Of a stretch of DNA of 51,581 nt, positions 9,054 through 19,101 are shown one piece after another (position 1 is the stretch's first letter; every line of letters begins with the position of its first letter). Both the position numbers and the translations under genes were made by a program. This DNA comes from Microvirga tunisiensis. GTDB taxonomy: Bacteria; Pseudomonadota; Alphaproteobacteria; Rhizobiales; Beijerinckiaceae. The stretch spans positions 1-51,581 of the forward strand of contig NZ_VOSK01000022.1 of NCBI RefSeq assembly GCF_009296175.1, in the 5' to 3' direction. The notes beneath the pieces were generated by a model. That model did not search any database. It was not told the origin of the DNA and worked only from the letters and a program-made list of their open reading frames with translations.

Positions 9054-9563
9054 ATGGCAAGCGGCAAAGCGACATGTGGCGAGATCGACCGGTTCGAGCA
9101 GCCGGTGTTCTCGGCCGTGATCCGCCCGCACCTGTCGTTGAGCCCGCAGGGCTTCAAGATCGTCATGGGGCTCGTCTGCCTCGTATCCGTGGTGGCGAGC
9201 CTGCCCTTCATGGTCATGGGCTTCTGGCCGGTGGCCGGCTTCTTCGGCCTCGATTTCCTCGGTCTCTACATCGCCTTCCGCGTCAGCTATCGCCAAGCCG
9301 AGGCCTTCGAGCTTCTGGAATTGACGCCGATCCGCCTTCTCTTCCGCAAGGTGGGTCCGCGGGGCGAGGTACGGGACTGGCAGTTCAACCCGCTCTGGAC
9401 CCGCCTCGACCGCGAGGTCGACGACGAATACGGCATGCAGAGACTCTCGCTCACCTCCCGCAACGAGCACGTGGTCATCGCCCGCGACCTGTCCCCGCCG
9501 GAGCGGGAGACCCTGGCGGAGGCTCTCAGCCGGGCCCTGGCGGATGTGAAGCGGGGTCATTGA
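9054..9563 (+). CDS. DUF2244 domain membrane protein
   Basis: The 169-residue protein has the DUF2244 layout: a short cytoplasmic start (FSAVIRPHLSLSPQGFKIVM), two close hydrophobic segments (LVCLVSVVASLPFMVMGFWP and a second before YIAFRVSYRQA), then a soluble beta-rich tail with FNPLWTRLDRE. The role of the family is unknown; it is common in alphaproteobacteria and often lies beside nth, as here. Start ATG 9054 is the first in frame. Confidence 0.85.
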   Translation: MASGKATCGEIDRFEQPVFSAVIRPHLSLSPQGFKIVMGLVCLVSVVASLPFMVMGFWPVAGFFGLDFLGLYIAFRVSYRQAEAFELLELTPIRLLFRKVGPRGEVRDWQFNPLWTRLDREVDDEYGMQRLSLTSRNEHVVIARDLSPPERETLAEALSRALADVKRGH

Positions 9564-9903
9564 GAATGTTCCAGCACCCGTAGGCCCAGGGCTTGGGAGC
9601 CCTGAGCCGTGGGGTTGATCGAGGGTGGTGCGCTGGGCAGCCCGGCTCGATGGCTATGGGAATGATGGAAGAGCCAGGATGCCTCTTCGCACGCGGGACT
9701 GTTAGGCGTTTCGACTTGGACCAGCACAGGGCTGCCAAGGGCCTCCCGCCAACCGGCGTGCGAGGCCTGCTGCAGGACCGCTCCCCGCCCCACATCTGCG
9801 ACGCCTCGCGAGCGCGCCCGTCGTCGGGCCGGGATGAGCACGGGTCGAGCCCAGATGATACACAGTGCCAAGAACAAAGTGAGAACATTACACACACCCT
9901 CTC
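9564..9903. other. Intergenic stretch without recognised gene
   Basis: Between the DUF2244 gene and the repeat array I see open frames on both strands, but none has a family motif, a good ribosome site or consistent codon usage. The codon-position GC pattern of the neighbours is absent. I assign nothing here. Confidence 0.5.
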
Positions 9904-9990
9904 GTCATCCCGGGCTCGTCCCGGTGATCCCGATCGGAACAGCGCTGCGCCTCACCGCATCGGGATGGCCGGGACAGGCCCGGCCATGAC
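9904..9990. repeat. Palindromic intergenic repeat (GTCATGGCCGG / CACCGGCAC type)
   Basis: Blocks gtcatcccgggctcgtcccg and atggccgggacaggcccggc flank a linker, in the same layout as the copy at 8175-8262 with left and right halves in a different combination. Confidence 0.7.
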
Positions 9991-10037
9991 GGGGGAGCCG
10001 TGTCTAGGAGGGCCGTGATCCCGACCGTCTCGCTCGG

Positions 10038-10139
10038 CCTCATCCTGAGGAGCCGCGACAAGCGGCGTCTCGAAGGAGGAGTTCAGGGCTCTTCCGGACC
10101 CTCCTTCGAGACGCAGCCTCACGGCTGCTCCTCAGGATG
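10038..10139. repeat. Palindromic intergenic repeat (CTCATCC...CTCGAAGGA type)
   Basis: It starts cctcatcctgagg, carries gtctcgaaggagg and ccctccttcgagacgc, and ends ctcctcaggatg. It is the second copy of the element at 4943-5049, with different central sequence. Confidence 0.75.
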
Positions 10140-10217
10140 CGGGCCATGGGTCTGGAAGCGGGATGGCCCGGACCGATCCCCGGATCGAGTCCGGGGACGG
10201 CCAGGACGGGGAAGGCG

Positions 10218-10315
10218 TCATTTCCGGCCGGAGCGCAGCGGAGGGGAAGGGAATCCATCAGCTCGGCACCGGACTGTGGATCCCCTTCCCTCGCCGACGC
10301 TCGCCGGGAATGACA
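10218..10315. repeat. Palindromic intergenic repeat (TCATTCCCGGCCGGAGCG type)
   Basis: The left arm contains ggccggagcgcagcggaggg followed by gaagggaatcca; the right arm mirrors it as tggatccccttccctcg and cgccgggaatgac. Related copies are at 18925-19022 and 37681-37777. Three different repeat families lie side by side in this 420-bp gap before ada. Confidence 0.75.
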
Positions 10316-10487
10316 CACGACTGCGTTTCCCGGTTCGCAAAAGGGAGAGGCGGCATACGCGCTCACCGATCGCGCCTCTTCTCCGCAGCCCCGAAAGGCC
10401 GCTGGGGCACGTGGCAGGCGCCACAGAAATCGGGTGTCGCCTCCCTCCACGGCTCGCTAGGATGATCGCCAATAAGGATTCAGAGCC

Positions 10488-11396
10488 ATGCTCAATATCT
10501 TGCGCGACATCACCATCGAACCGGGCGCGATCACCGTGCCGGACGAGCCTCATTCGGATTACGAGCGGGTGCGCCGGATCATCGCGTTCATCTCGGAGCG
10601 CTGGCGCGATCAGCCCTCGCTGGAGGCGATCGCCGATCATGTCGGCCTGTCCACCACCCATGTGCACCATCTCTTCCGGCGCTGGGCGGGCCTGAGCCCG
10701 AAGGCGTTCCTGCAGGCGCTGACCCTCGACAACGCCAAGGCGCTGCTCTCGGATTCCGCCAGCGTGCTCGATGCCACCTACGAGGTCGGCCTCTCGGGAC
10801 CGGCCCGGCTGCACGACCTGTTCGTGACCCACGAGGCCATGACGCCGGGGGATTACAAGGCGGGCGGCTCAGGCCTCACCATGCGCTTCGGCTTTCACCC
10901 CTCGCCCTTCGGCGAGGCGGTCCTGATCGCAACCGACCGGGGGCTTGCCGGCCTCGGCTTCGTGGATAACGGCGACCGGCAGGCAGCCCTCTCGGACCTG
11001 ACCCGCCGCTGGCCGAAAGCTGAGTATGTGGAGGACGAGGCCGCCACCGCCCCGCTGGCGCGGCGCATCTTCAATCCGTCGCAATGGCAGGCGGAGCAGC
11101 CCCTGCGGGTGGTGCTCATCGGGACGGATTTCGAGGTCCGGGTTTGGCAGACCCTGCTGCGCATCCCCCGCGACAGGGCCACCACCTATTCCGACATCGC
11201 CCGTCACATCGGCAATCCCTCGGCCTGCCGGGCGGTCGGCGCGGCGGTCGGCAAGAACCCGGTCTCCTTCGTCGTCCCGTGCCACCGGGTGCTCGGCCGC
11301 TCCGGGGCGCTCACCGGCTACCATTGGGGCCTCACCCGCAAACAGGCGATCCTGGGCTGGGAGGCAGGGAAGGCTCTGGGTGGAGCAGCCGCTTAG
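10488..11396 (+). CDS. ada: Ada-type methylated-DNA-protein cysteine methyltransferase with AraC domain
   Basis: The protein repairs O6-methylguanine by transferring the methyl group to its own cysteine. The active site PCHRVLGRSGALTGYHWG lies near residue 262, preceded by the conserved FEVRVWQTLLRIPRDRATTY. The N-terminal third is an AraC-type helix-turn-helix pair (PSLEAIADHVGLSTTHVHHL, then FRRWAGLSPKAFLQ). The zinc domain of E. coli Ada, which accepts methyl from phosphotriesters, is absent, so at 302 aa this is the short two-domain form. Without that sensor, how its own expression responds to damage is unclear. Confidence 0.93.
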   Translation: MLNILRDITIEPGAITVPDEPHSDYERVRRIIAFISERWRDQPSLEAIADHVGLSTTHVHHLFRRWAGLSPKAFLQALTLDNAKALLSDSASVLDATYEVGLSGPARLHDLFVTHEAMTPGDYKAGGSGLTMRFGFHPSPFGEAVLIATDRGLAGLGFVDNGDRQAALSDLTRRWPKAEYVEDEAATAPLARRIFNPSQWQAEQPLRVVLIGTDFEVRVWQTLLRIPRDRATTYSDIARHIGNPSACRAVGAAVGKNPVSFVVPCHRVLGRSGALTGYHWGLTRKQAILGWEAGKALGGAAA

Positions 11397-11448
11397 GATT
11401 CGAGGCAGGCCTCCTGGGGAAGGATCGCGTTTCGACCGCCTGTTGCCC

Positions 11449-11823
11449 CTATGGGCTGCCCGGCTCAGGGGGCAACAGCGCCGCAGTGCTCGGCGGCAGC
11501 ACCGCGCATTGCGTGACATGGAACACGCTGTTGTCCACCTTCTGGTAGACGCGACCGCACCAATGCCCTCCCCCCGTTTCGCCGGAATCCCCGCCCAGCG
11601 CACGGTACTGGATCGTGTAGCCCGGCACCTCGACCCATTCCCCGTCGACGAGCATCTGCACGCCTGCCGGGGTCACCCGGTAGGGCGCCGGCCGGCAATC
11701 CTTGTCGTTGCAACAGCTGTTTCCCCATGAATCCAACAGGTGCGAGTAGATGTCATGGGCTTCGGCCGGGGAGTTGAACCCTATCGAGAGAAGGATCGCA
11801 GAGAAGAAAAGCCTGATCGACAT
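11449..11823 (-). CDS. Secreted hypothetical protein with paired cysteines
   Basis: From ATG 11823 the product is 124 aa, with GGAAG about 8 bases upstream. A signal peptide (MSIRLFFSAILLSIGFNSPA, cleavage after AEA) is followed by HDIYSHLLDSWGNSCCNDKD, two further conserved-looking tracts (VDGEWVEVPGYTIQYRALGG, GGGHWCGRVYQKVDN) and a final cysteine. The CCNDKDC cluster with later single cysteines suggests a disulfide-stabilised periplasmic fold. I recall similar small secreted proteins in Rhizobiales, but no function. It is convergent with ada, leaving 52 bp. Confidence 0.75.
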   Translation of the reverse strand: MSIRLFFSAILLSIGFNSPAEAHDIYSHLLDSWGNSCCNDKDCRPAPYRVTPAGVQMLVDGEWVEVPGYTIQYRALGGDSGETGGGHWCGRVYQKVDNSVFHVTQCAVLPPSTAALLPPEPGSP

Positions 11824-11945
11824 GGGTCGCTTCCACGAGGACAGGTGAACGGCGCTCATGAGAGCATCGGGAAACCCCATCCTACCCCAGGACGAAGGCC
11901 GAGGATACTTGCGCAGTTCGTGTGCAGCCTTGACCGCCCTACTTC

Positions 11946-12005
11946 GTCATGGCCGCACTTGGTTTCCAGCAGGACGTGGATACCCGGCACAAGGCCGGGC
12001 ATGAC
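11946..12005. repeat. Palindromic intergenic repeat, diverged copy
   Basis: gtcatggccgcacttggttt and cacaaggccgggcatgacgg form a shortened version of the two-arm repeat seen at 8175-8262. Confidence 0.55.
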
Positions 12006-12071
12006 GGCTCTCAAGATGGGAGCAATTGGCTCACCTGCTGATGCCTGGATCTCCCAAAATTCTCTAGAAAA

Positions 12072-12082
12072 GGAAATTTTCC
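12072..12082. promoter_or_regulatory. Possible operator palindrome before the XRE gene
   Basis: GGAAA-T-TTTCC is a perfect odd-length palindrome in an AT-rich 70-bp stretch directly before the XRE regulator gene. Such genes often repress themselves through a palindrome of this size. There is no second copy nearby, so the assignment is weak. Confidence 0.3.
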
Positions 12083-12131
12083 AATGTTTTGGGGAATTCC
12101 ATAAGATTGCATATTGGATCTGCCGTCTAAG

Positions 12132-12371
12132 ATGAAGGCGGCTTATGAGTTCATTCGAACCGGCGCAGCAAGACAAGCTTTGCATGCTGCTCAGAATGCC
12201 CGGAAGAAGGCCGGCCTGACGCAGATCCAATTGGAAAAACGTCTTCGCACTTACAAAGGTTATGTCAGCAAGTACGAAAGCGGCGAGCGAGAGCTTACCT
12301 TAAGGGAGCTTCTGGAAATTGCCGAAGCTCTGAACGTCGACCCACTCTCCCTCATAAAACCCAACCAGTGA
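12132..12371 (+). CDS. XRE-family helix-turn-helix regulator
   Basis: The 79-residue product is almost only an HTH_3 domain: ARKKAGLTQIQLEKRL, then TYKGYVSKYESGERELTLRE as the recognition region, then LLEIAEALNVDPLSLI. ATG 12132 is the first ATG; a TTG at 12114 would add six residues. Its stop overlaps the start of the next frame (GTGA), so the two are translationally coupled. Small HTH plus small partner pairs can be toxin-antitoxin modules, but the partner is not recognised. Confidence 0.85.
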   Translation: MKAAYEFIRTGAARQALHAAQNARKKAGLTQIQLEKRLRTYKGYVSKYESGERELTLRELLEIAEALNVDPLSLIKPNQ

Positions 12372-12628
12372 CGAAATCCTGGAAACGCTCCTGTGAAGCC
12401 AAGCTCTGGCATCGACTCGATCCCAGCCAGGCCACCCGCATCATGGCCGATTGCTACGGCGAGGGAGCGGGCGCGGAGGTGCTGCTTCGGGCATTTCTGG
12501 CGGAGCGGGACATGAACCCTGCCTCCGTCCGGTTCTGGCTGCTGGTCTACGACATCCTCACCAGGACCAGAACGCAGGCCATTCCTAATCGGGCTCTCCC
12601 GGATATTGCCGGTTGCCCTCGGGGATGA
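12368..12628 (+). CDS. Small hypothetical protein coupled to the XRE regulator
   Basis: The 86-residue frame starts at GTG 12368, overlapping the stop of the regulator by four bases. The middle (RIMADCYGEGAGAEVLLRAF, then MNPASVRFWLLVYDIL) is predicted helical and has coding-like composition. I recognise no family and no toxin active site. Its 3' end overlaps the end of the convergent GFA gene by 44 bp, which may mean that the last residues are not conserved. Confidence 0.55.
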   Translation: MTKSWKRSCEAKLWHRLDPSQATRIMADCYGEGAGAEVLLRAFLAERDMNPASVRFWLLVYDILTRTRTQAIPNRALPDIAGCPRG

Positions 12629-13013
12629 TCACACCGCTCAGCTTGCGGGAGGTCCAGATATGGGTCGCGTTGGCCAGATCGACCGGCTCGTCGAGGGAGC
12701 CTCCCTTGATGCTGATCTCATCCTCCCGCTCCCTGTCTCCATGCCACACGCGTGAGCCGCAATCCGGGCAGAAAAAGCAGGTCAAGGACCCTCCGCTGTC
12801 GGTCGAACGGGTCCAGTGGCCGAGCCTGCCGGTCAGGAGCCGGACGTCGGCACTGCGGGCGGTGACCGAAATCCCGAAGGCCGAGGCCGATTGCTTCTGG
12901 CACTCCCGGCAGTGGCAGACATAGATCTCATGCGGCGCATTCGTGAGTCCGTACCGCACCTGGCCGCATTGGCAGCCGCCCTTGAGGGAATATGTTTCCG
13001 TCGACGTTCCCAT
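12585..13013 (-). CDS. GFA/CENP-V domain protein (glutathione-dependent formaldehyde-activating type)
   Basis: The GFA fold is zinc-binding; its motifs are GGCQCGQVRY near residue 12, VCHCRECQKQSASAFGI near residue 31 and FFCPDCGSRVWH near residue 80, giving the expected cysteine ligands. At 142 aa it is a single-domain member. Most such proteins have no proven activity, and true glutathione-formaldehyde activity should not be assumed. ATG 13013 has a GGGAG-like ribosome site; longer in-frame starts have no support. Confidence 0.88.
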   Translation of the reverse strand: MGTSTETYSLKGGCQCGQVRYGLTNAPHEIYVCHCRECQKQSASAFGISVTARSADVRLLTGRLGHWTRSTDSGGSLTCFFCPDCGSRVWHGDREREDEISIKGGSLDEPVDLANATHIWTSRKLSGVIIPEGNRQYPGEPD

Positions 13014-13205
13014 GACCCGCTCCCGCCTTGCGAAGTTTCCTGGCCAAGAAGTTTCCTGGATTAGATAGAACTGAAGATCCCGCTGTCGCGAAATCATGCC
13101 TCCCCAGGGGGTTTTGCCCAGACCGGGCCAGAGAGATTCCCCCATTGCAGCCATGCAACAGGCCCCGGCTCCGACGAAATGAGGCAATCTAGCCTTCAGG
13201 ATTGT

Positions 13206-13234
13206 CTTGCAGCCTCGAAAACCCCTTCTTATAT
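13206..13234 (+). promoter_or_regulatory. Candidate dnaK promoter (heat-shock or housekeeping sigma)
   Basis: CTTGCA at 13206-13211 and CTTATAT at 13228-13234 are 16 bp apart. Alphaproteobacterial promoters, including sigma-32 ones, start with CTTG at -35 and often have CTTAT or CTATAT at -10. Transcription would begin about 115 bp before dnaK. The 344-bp gap at 13014-13357 holds no other gene that I can support. I found no CIRCE repeat (TTAGCACTC...GAGTGCTAA) here. Confidence 0.5.
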
Positions 13235-13357
13235 CAGCGCCAGCACAGGGCACGGCTCGGGTTGAGGCGGCTCTGGCATTTTAGTCATCAACATGTAAGC
13301 CATGGGCCGGGCTGCTTTTAGGGCTCGGCGGTCTGCTTGAAAGTGAGGGATCCCGCC

Positions 13358-15277
<1,920 letters not shown>

Positions 15278-15301
15278 AACATGAGCGCTCTTTGAGGAAT
15301 T

Positions 15302-15334
15302 CGGCACCCGGTTTCATGACCGGGTGCCGTTTTC
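15302..15334 (+). terminator. Intrinsic terminator after dnaK
   Basis: The arms at 15302-15312 and 15319-15329 form a perfect 11-bp stem (cggcacccggt with accgggtgccg) around a 6-base loop, followed by TTTT. It lies 24 bp past the dnaK stop and 150 bp before dnaJ, which suggests that dnaJ gets its message by read-through or from its own promoter. Confidence 0.85.
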
Positions 15335-15482
15335 ATGAATGGGCTCGACACAATAATGACCGATCAACCAACCGATTTTCGCAATCCTTCGGCAGAGAAC
15401 GCCGGAGCATTTCCCTTTTGGACGCGTGCGAAACGGTCCGGCAGCATAATGGAGCGGCCAACCGCTCCCAGGGGCGCCTGAT

Positions 15483-16634
15483 ATGTCCAAGCGCGATTAT
15501 TACGAGGTTCTCGGCGTCTCGCGGACCGCGACCGAAGCGGAGATGAAATCCGCCTTCCGCAAGCTCGCGATGCAGTACCACCCGGACCGCAACCCGGGCG
15601 ACCACGAAGCCGAGGTCAAGTTCAAGGAACTCAACGAGGCCTACCAGACCCTCTCCGACGGTCAGAAGCGCGCGGCCTACGACCGCTTCGGCCATGCCGC
15701 CTTCGCCAATGGCGGACCGGGCGGCGGCGGACCGGGCTTCGGCGGCGACTTCTCCGACTTCATGTCGGACATCTTCGAGAATTTCTTCGGCGATGCGGGA
15801 CGCGGCAGCGGGCGCGGGCGTGGAGCCGGCGGCGGACGCGAGCGCGGCGCCGACATGCGCTACAACCTCGAGATCTCCCTCGACGAGGCCTATAACGGCA
15901 AGACCGCCGAGCTGAAGATCCCGACCTCCATCACCTGCGAGGCCTGCTCCGGATCCGGCGCGAAGCCGGGCTCCAAGCCCAAGGCCTGCCCCACCTGCGG
16001 CGGCGCGGGCCGGGTGCGGGCGACGCAGGGCTTCTTCTCCATCGAGCGCACCTGCCCCAACTGCCACGGGCGCGGCGAGGTCATCGACGATCCTTGCGGC
16101 CAATGCGGCGGCGCGGGCCGTGTCACCCGGGAGCGCACCCTCTCGGTCAACATTCCGGCGGGCGTCGAGGACGGCACGCGCATTCGCCTCGCGGGTGAAG
16201 GCGAGGCCGGCCTGCGCGGCGGACCTCCGGGCGATCTCTACATCTTCCTGTCCCTGAAACCCCATCCGTTCTACCAGCGCGACGGGGCGGACCTGTTCTG
16301 CCGGGTTCCGATCTCCATGGTGACGGCGGCGCTCGGCGGCGAGTTCAGCGTTCCGACGCTCAGCGGCACCGACGCGCTCGTGAAGGTTCCCGAGGGCACC
16401 CAGACCGGCAAGCAGTTCCGCCTCAAGGGAAAAGGCATGCCGGTGCTGCGCTCGCGGGACGTGGGCGACCTCTACATCCAGGTTGTTGTGGAAACTCCGC
16501 AGAAGCTCACCAAGCGCCAGCGCGAGCTCCTGACGGAGTTCGATCAGGAATGCTCCAAGGAAAACCACCCGGAAAGCTCGGGCTTTTTCTCGCGCTTCCG
16601 GGAGTTTATCGACGGGCTGGGTGGATCAACTTAA
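15483..16634 (+). CDS. dnaJ: Chaperone DnaJ (Hsp40)
   Basis: DnaJ delivers substrates to DnaK and stimulates its ATPase. The J domain has [16 protein letters not shown] and the HPD tripeptide in [11 protein letters not shown] glycine-rich linker follows. The zinc region has four CxxCxGxG repeats ([32 protein letters not shown]) at about 150-210. The C-terminal substrate domains end with [13 protein letters not shown]. At 383 aa it is a complete type I DnaJ. Confidence 0.98.
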   Translation: MSKRDYYEVLGVSRTATEAEMKSAFRKLAMQYHPDRNPGDHEAEVKFKELNEAYQTLSDGQKRAAYDRFGHAAFANGGPGGGGPGFGGDFSDFMSDIFENFFGDAGRGSGRGRGAGGGRERGADMRYNLEISLDEAYNGKTAELKIPTSITCEACSGSGAKPGSKPKACPTCGGAGRVRATQGFFSIERTCPNCHGRGEVIDDPCGQCGGAGRVTRERTLSVNIPAGVEDGTRIRLAGEGEAGLRGGPPGDLYIFLSLKPHPFYQRDGADLFCRVPISMVTAALGGEFSVPTLSGTDALVKVPEGTQTGKQFRLKGKGMPVLRSRDVGDLYIQVVVETPQKLTKRQRELLTEFDQECSKENHPESSGFFSRFREFIDGLGGST

Positions 16635-16635
16635 C

Positions 16636-16664
16636 TTGACGGTTGTTTTCTTTGGGTTCTAAAC
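16636..16664 (+). promoter_or_regulatory. Candidate promoter for the pmtA-like/pyrF pair
   Basis: TTGACG at 16636-16641 and CTAAAC at 16659-16664 are 17 bp apart, 37 bp before the GTG of the methyltransferase gene. The -35 box is good, the -10 weak. The -35 box starts two bases after the dnaJ stop, so read-through from dnaJ is equally possible. Confidence 0.35.
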
Positions 16665-16700
16665 AGCCAACGTGATCCGTCGCACAAGGGGTCCTGATCA

Positions 16701-17324
16701 GTGCTTCAGTCGTTCCAACGGTCAACGGCCCGGAAAATCCCCCTCAAGAAGGATCGTTTCCAGGACGAGGCCCGGTTCCTGCGCTCCTGGCTCGAACGGC
16801 CCCTCGTCGTCGGCGCCGTCACCCCTTCCGGCAAGATCCTGGCCAGGACCATGGCCTCCTACGTGGATCCGCGCATTCCCGGTCCCGTCATCGAGCTCGG
16901 CCCCGGCACGGGCCCGGTGACCGACGCCTTGATCCGGCGCGGCGTGGCACAGGAGCGGCTGGTCCTCATCGAATACAGCCCTGAATTCTGTCAGCTCCTG
17001 AAGCGGCGCTTTCCCAAGGCGACGATCATCCAGGGCGATGCCTACGATCTGAAGGAAACGCTCTCCGGCATCCTGAAGGAGCCGGCGGCCGCCACCGTGT
17101 CCAGCCTGCCGCTCTTCACCAAGCCCATGGACCAACGCCTGGAGCTCCTGGAAGCCGCTCAGGGGATGATGCACCCCAACGCGCCCTTCATCCAGTTCAC
17201 CTATGCGGTGGTGCCGCCGATCCCGGCGCGCTCGCAGGCCTACAAAGCCAAAGCCTCCAACCGGATCTGGCGCAACCTGCCTCCGGCCCGCGTCTGGATC
17301 TACAACAAGGTCAACCATCTATGA
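16701..17324 (+). CDS. PmtA-like SAM-dependent methyltransferase (phospholipid N-methyltransferase family)
   Basis: This 207-residue class I methyltransferase has the SAM motif [16 protein letters not shown] near residue 55 and the acidic motif II in [14 protein letters not shown]. The start [21 protein letters not shown] matches rhizobial PmtA-type enzymes, which turn phosphatidylethanolamine into its methylated forms on the way to phosphatidylcholine. The late SLPLFTK segment is also typical. In rhizobia pmtA sits between dnaJ and pyrF, exactly as here. The start is GTG 16701. It overlaps pyrF by four bases (ATGA). The main doubt is substrate, since related proteins act on other targets. 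Confidence 0.75.
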   Translation: MLQSFQRSTARKIPLKKDRFQDEARFLRSWLERPLVVGAVTPSGKILARTMASYVDPRIPGPVIELGPGTGPVTDALIRRGVAQERLVLIEYSPEFCQLLKRRFPKATIIQGDAYDLKETLSGILKEPAAATVSSLPLFTKPMDQRLELLEAAQGMMHPNAPFIQFTYAVVPPIPARSQAYKAKASNRIWRNLPPARVWIYNKVNHL

Positions 17325-18058
17325 GCGCTGCGATGTCTCTTTCGACGAATCCCGATCCCGCAGGAGACATTCGCGACAAGCTCATCATCGGTCTGGACGT
17401 CCCCTCCGTCGAGGAGGCCCGCTCCGTCGTCGAGCGTATCGGGGACGCCGGCACCTTCTACAAGATCGGCTACCAGCTCGCCTATGCGGGCGGCTTCGAG
17501 TTTGCCCGGGAGCTGATCGGACAGGGCAAGAAGGTCTTTCTCGATCTCAAGCTCCACGACATCGGCAACACGGTGGAGGAAGGCGTGCGCTCTGTGGCCC
17601 GCCTCGGCGCCACGTTCCTGACGGTCCACGCCTATCCGCAGACCATGCGCGCGGCCGTCGCCGGAAAAGCCGGAACGGATCTGAAAATCCTCGCCGTGAC
17701 CGTGCTCACTTCTTACGACGACATCGATCTCGTCGAGGCGGGGTACGCCCCCGTCACGTCTGCGGAACTCGTCGCCCACCGCGCGGCACAGGCGCGTGAC
17801 CTCGATGTCGACGGCATCGTCTGCGCCGCGACGGAAGCGGAGCGCGTGCGCTCCATCGTCGGCCCCGGTCGCCTCATCGTCACGCCCGGCATCCGGCCTG
17901 CGGGTGCGGAGGCGGGCGACCAGAAGCGCATCGTGACGCCTGCCGAGGGCATTCGCCTTGGCGCCGACCACCTCGTGGTCGCCCGCCCCATCGTGAAGGC
18001 CGCGGATCCGCGTGCGGCCGCGGACGCGATTGTGCGGGAAATCGCTCAGGCACTGTGA
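17321..18058 (+). CDS. pyrF: Orotidine 5'-phosphate decarboxylase
   Basis: PyrF makes UMP by decarboxylating OMP, the last step of de novo pyrimidine synthesis. The catalytic motif [18 protein letters not shown] near residue 73 carries the Asp-Lys-Asp set. The start of the barrel is [14 protein letters not shown], and the phosphate-binding end is VTPGIRPAG followed by [11 protein letters not shown]. It has 245 aa, of which about 15 precede the fold. ATG 17321 overlaps the methyltransferase stop, indicating coupled translation. Confidence 0.97.
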   Translation: MSAAMSLSTNPDPAGDIRDKLIIGLDVPSVEEARSVVERIGDAGTFYKIGYQLAYAGGFEFARELIGQGKKVFLDLKLHDIGNTVEEGVRSVARLGATFLTVHAYPQTMRAAVAGKAGTDLKILAVTVLTSYDDIDLVEAGYAPVTSAELVAHRAAQARDLDVDGIVCAATEAERVRSIVGPGRLIVTPGIRPAGAEAGDQKRIVTPAEGIRLGADHLVVARPIVKAADPRAAADAIVREIAQAL

Positions 18059-18079
18059 TCTCGAAGGCATCTCGGCATT

Positions 18080-18187
18080 TCCCCTCCCCCTTGTGGGGAG
18101 GGACAGGGTGGGGGTGTGAGCGATAGCCTATGAAGGTTAGGCACCAGCACCCCCACCTCCAACTCCTCCCCACAAGGGGGAGGAGGG
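18080..18187. repeat. Palindromic intergenic repeat (CCCTCCCCCTTGTGGGGAGG type)
   Basis: The left arm cccctcccccttgtggggag pairs with the right arm ctcctccccacaagggggag, with inner blocks gggtgggggtg and cacccccacc also complementary. It forms a long hairpin that may end the pyrF message. I found no second copy of this family in the window. Confidence 0.7.
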
Positions 18188-18221
18188 CTTCTATCCCCCC
18201 AAAAACCAAGAGGAGCGCCTC

Positions 18222-18509
18222 ATGCCCAAAGGCTATGTCATTGCCCGCGTGACCGTCACGAACCCCGAAGCCTATGCGGAATACGCCAAGGGCGCGACGG
18301 AGGCGATCCGCCAATATGGCGGGCGCCCGCTGGTGCGCGGCGGCGCCTACGAGGCGCTGGAGGGTGAGGCACGGCCCCGCAACGTGGTGATCGAGTTCGA
18401 CTCCGTCGAGCAGGCCCGGACCTATTACAACTCGCCGGAATATCAGGCGGCCAAAGCCAAGCGCCAAGGCGCCTGCGTGGCCGAGTTCGTTCTCGTGGAA
18501 GGAGCCTGA
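18222..18509 (+). CDS. DUF1330 domain protein, copy 1
   Basis: The 95-residue protein has the DUF1330 (dimeric alpha/beta barrel) layout: KGYVIARVTVTNPEAYAEYA at the start, GGRPLVRGGAYEALEG in the middle, NVVIEFDSVEQARTYYNSPE and YQAAKAKRQG near the end. The family's function is not known. The start has AGAGGAG-like spacing upstream of ATG 18222. Copy 2 follows four bases downstream of its stop; the two share the same motif order and clearly arose by tandem duplication. Confidence 0.88.
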   Translation: MPKGYVIARVTVTNPEAYAEYAKGATEAIRQYGGRPLVRGGAYEALEGEARPRNVVIEFDSVEQARTYYNSPEYQAAKAKRQGACVAEFVLVEGA

Positions 18510-18513
18510 GGCG

Positions 18514-18816
18514 ATGAAGGGTTATTGGATCGGCCGCGTCGACGTCTCGAATCCCGACGCCTATCAGAACTACGTGAAGGCCAACGCCGTCCCCTTCGCT
18601 AAATACGGCGCCCGTTTCCTGGTGCGCGGCGGCCAGTATCGTGTCGCCGAGAGCGATGCCCGCGCCCGCAACGTGGTGATCGAGTTCCCGACCTACGAAG
18701 CGGCCTTGGAATGCTGGGACTCGCCCGAATACCAGGCGGCCAAGGCCGAGCGCGACGGTCATGCCGTTGCCGACATCATCATCATCGAGGCTTATGAGGG
18801 ACCGCAGCCGGGGTGA
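18514..18816 (+). CDS. DUF1330 domain protein, copy 2
   Basis: This 100-residue paralogue repeats all DUF1330 motifs of its neighbour: KGYWIGRVDVSNPDAYQNYV, then FLVRGGQYRVAES, NVVIEFPTYEAALECWDSPE and YQAAKAERDGHAVADIIIIE. Sequence between motifs has diverged strongly, so the duplication is old. Four bases separate it from copy 1, and both are probably on one transcript. Confidence 0.88.
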   Translation: MKGYWIGRVDVSNPDAYQNYVKANAVPFAKYGARFLVRGGQYRVAESDARARNVVIEFPTYEAALECWDSPEYQAAKAERDGHAVADIIIIEAYEGPQPG

Positions 18817-18828
18817 GGTTTCTCGACT

Positions 18829-18916
18829 GTCATCACCGGCCTTGCGCCGGTGATCCCGATGATGAGAGACGCAGTGCTTTTCTGATCGAGATGGCCGGGA
18901 CAAGCCCGGCCATGAC
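18829..18916. repeat. Palindromic intergenic repeat (two-arm GTCATCACCGG / GGCCGGGAC type)
   Basis: gtcatcaccggccttgcgcc and atggccgggacaagcccggc give the same two-hairpin layout as at 8175-8262. Confidence 0.7.
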
Positions 18917-18924
18917 GCGGGGAT

Positions 18925-19022
18925 GTCATTCCCGGCTGGAGCGAAGCGGAGGGAAAGGGAATCCATAGCGCTAAGCGTGTCATTGGATCCCCTTCCCGGT
19001 CCTGCGGACCGCCGGGGATGAC
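18925..19022. repeat. Palindromic intergenic repeat (TCATTCCCGGCCGGAGCG type)
   Basis: It starts tcattcccggctggagcgaa and ends ggaccgccggggatgaca, with gaatcca and tggatccccttccc in between. It lies directly after a repeat of another family and fills the gap before dapB. Confidence 0.7.
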
Positions 19023-19101
19023 AAGAGGAGCTCTATCCTCCGCGCTTCTCAGCGGCACTCCAAGCGGCTATACCCTGAGCCCGTAACAACAGGAGAGCGG
19101 C

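Noticed and set aside
7030..9120. 696-residue forward open frame spanning uppP, a repeat and antisense nth
   Set aside because: It is rich in Arg, Pro and Ala, crosses a palindromic repeat and conflicts with two clear genes.
9557..10018. Overlapping open frames on both strands before ada
   Set aside because: They have no motif and run into palindromic repeats, with composition unlike the neighbours.
9904..10315. Possible CRISPR array because of adjacent repeats
   Set aside because: The units are from different families, palindromic and not regularly spaced, with no unique spacers between identical repeats.
13014..13357. Search for a CIRCE element before dnaK
   Set aside because: No TTAGCACTC-N9-GAGTGCTAA or close variant was seen.
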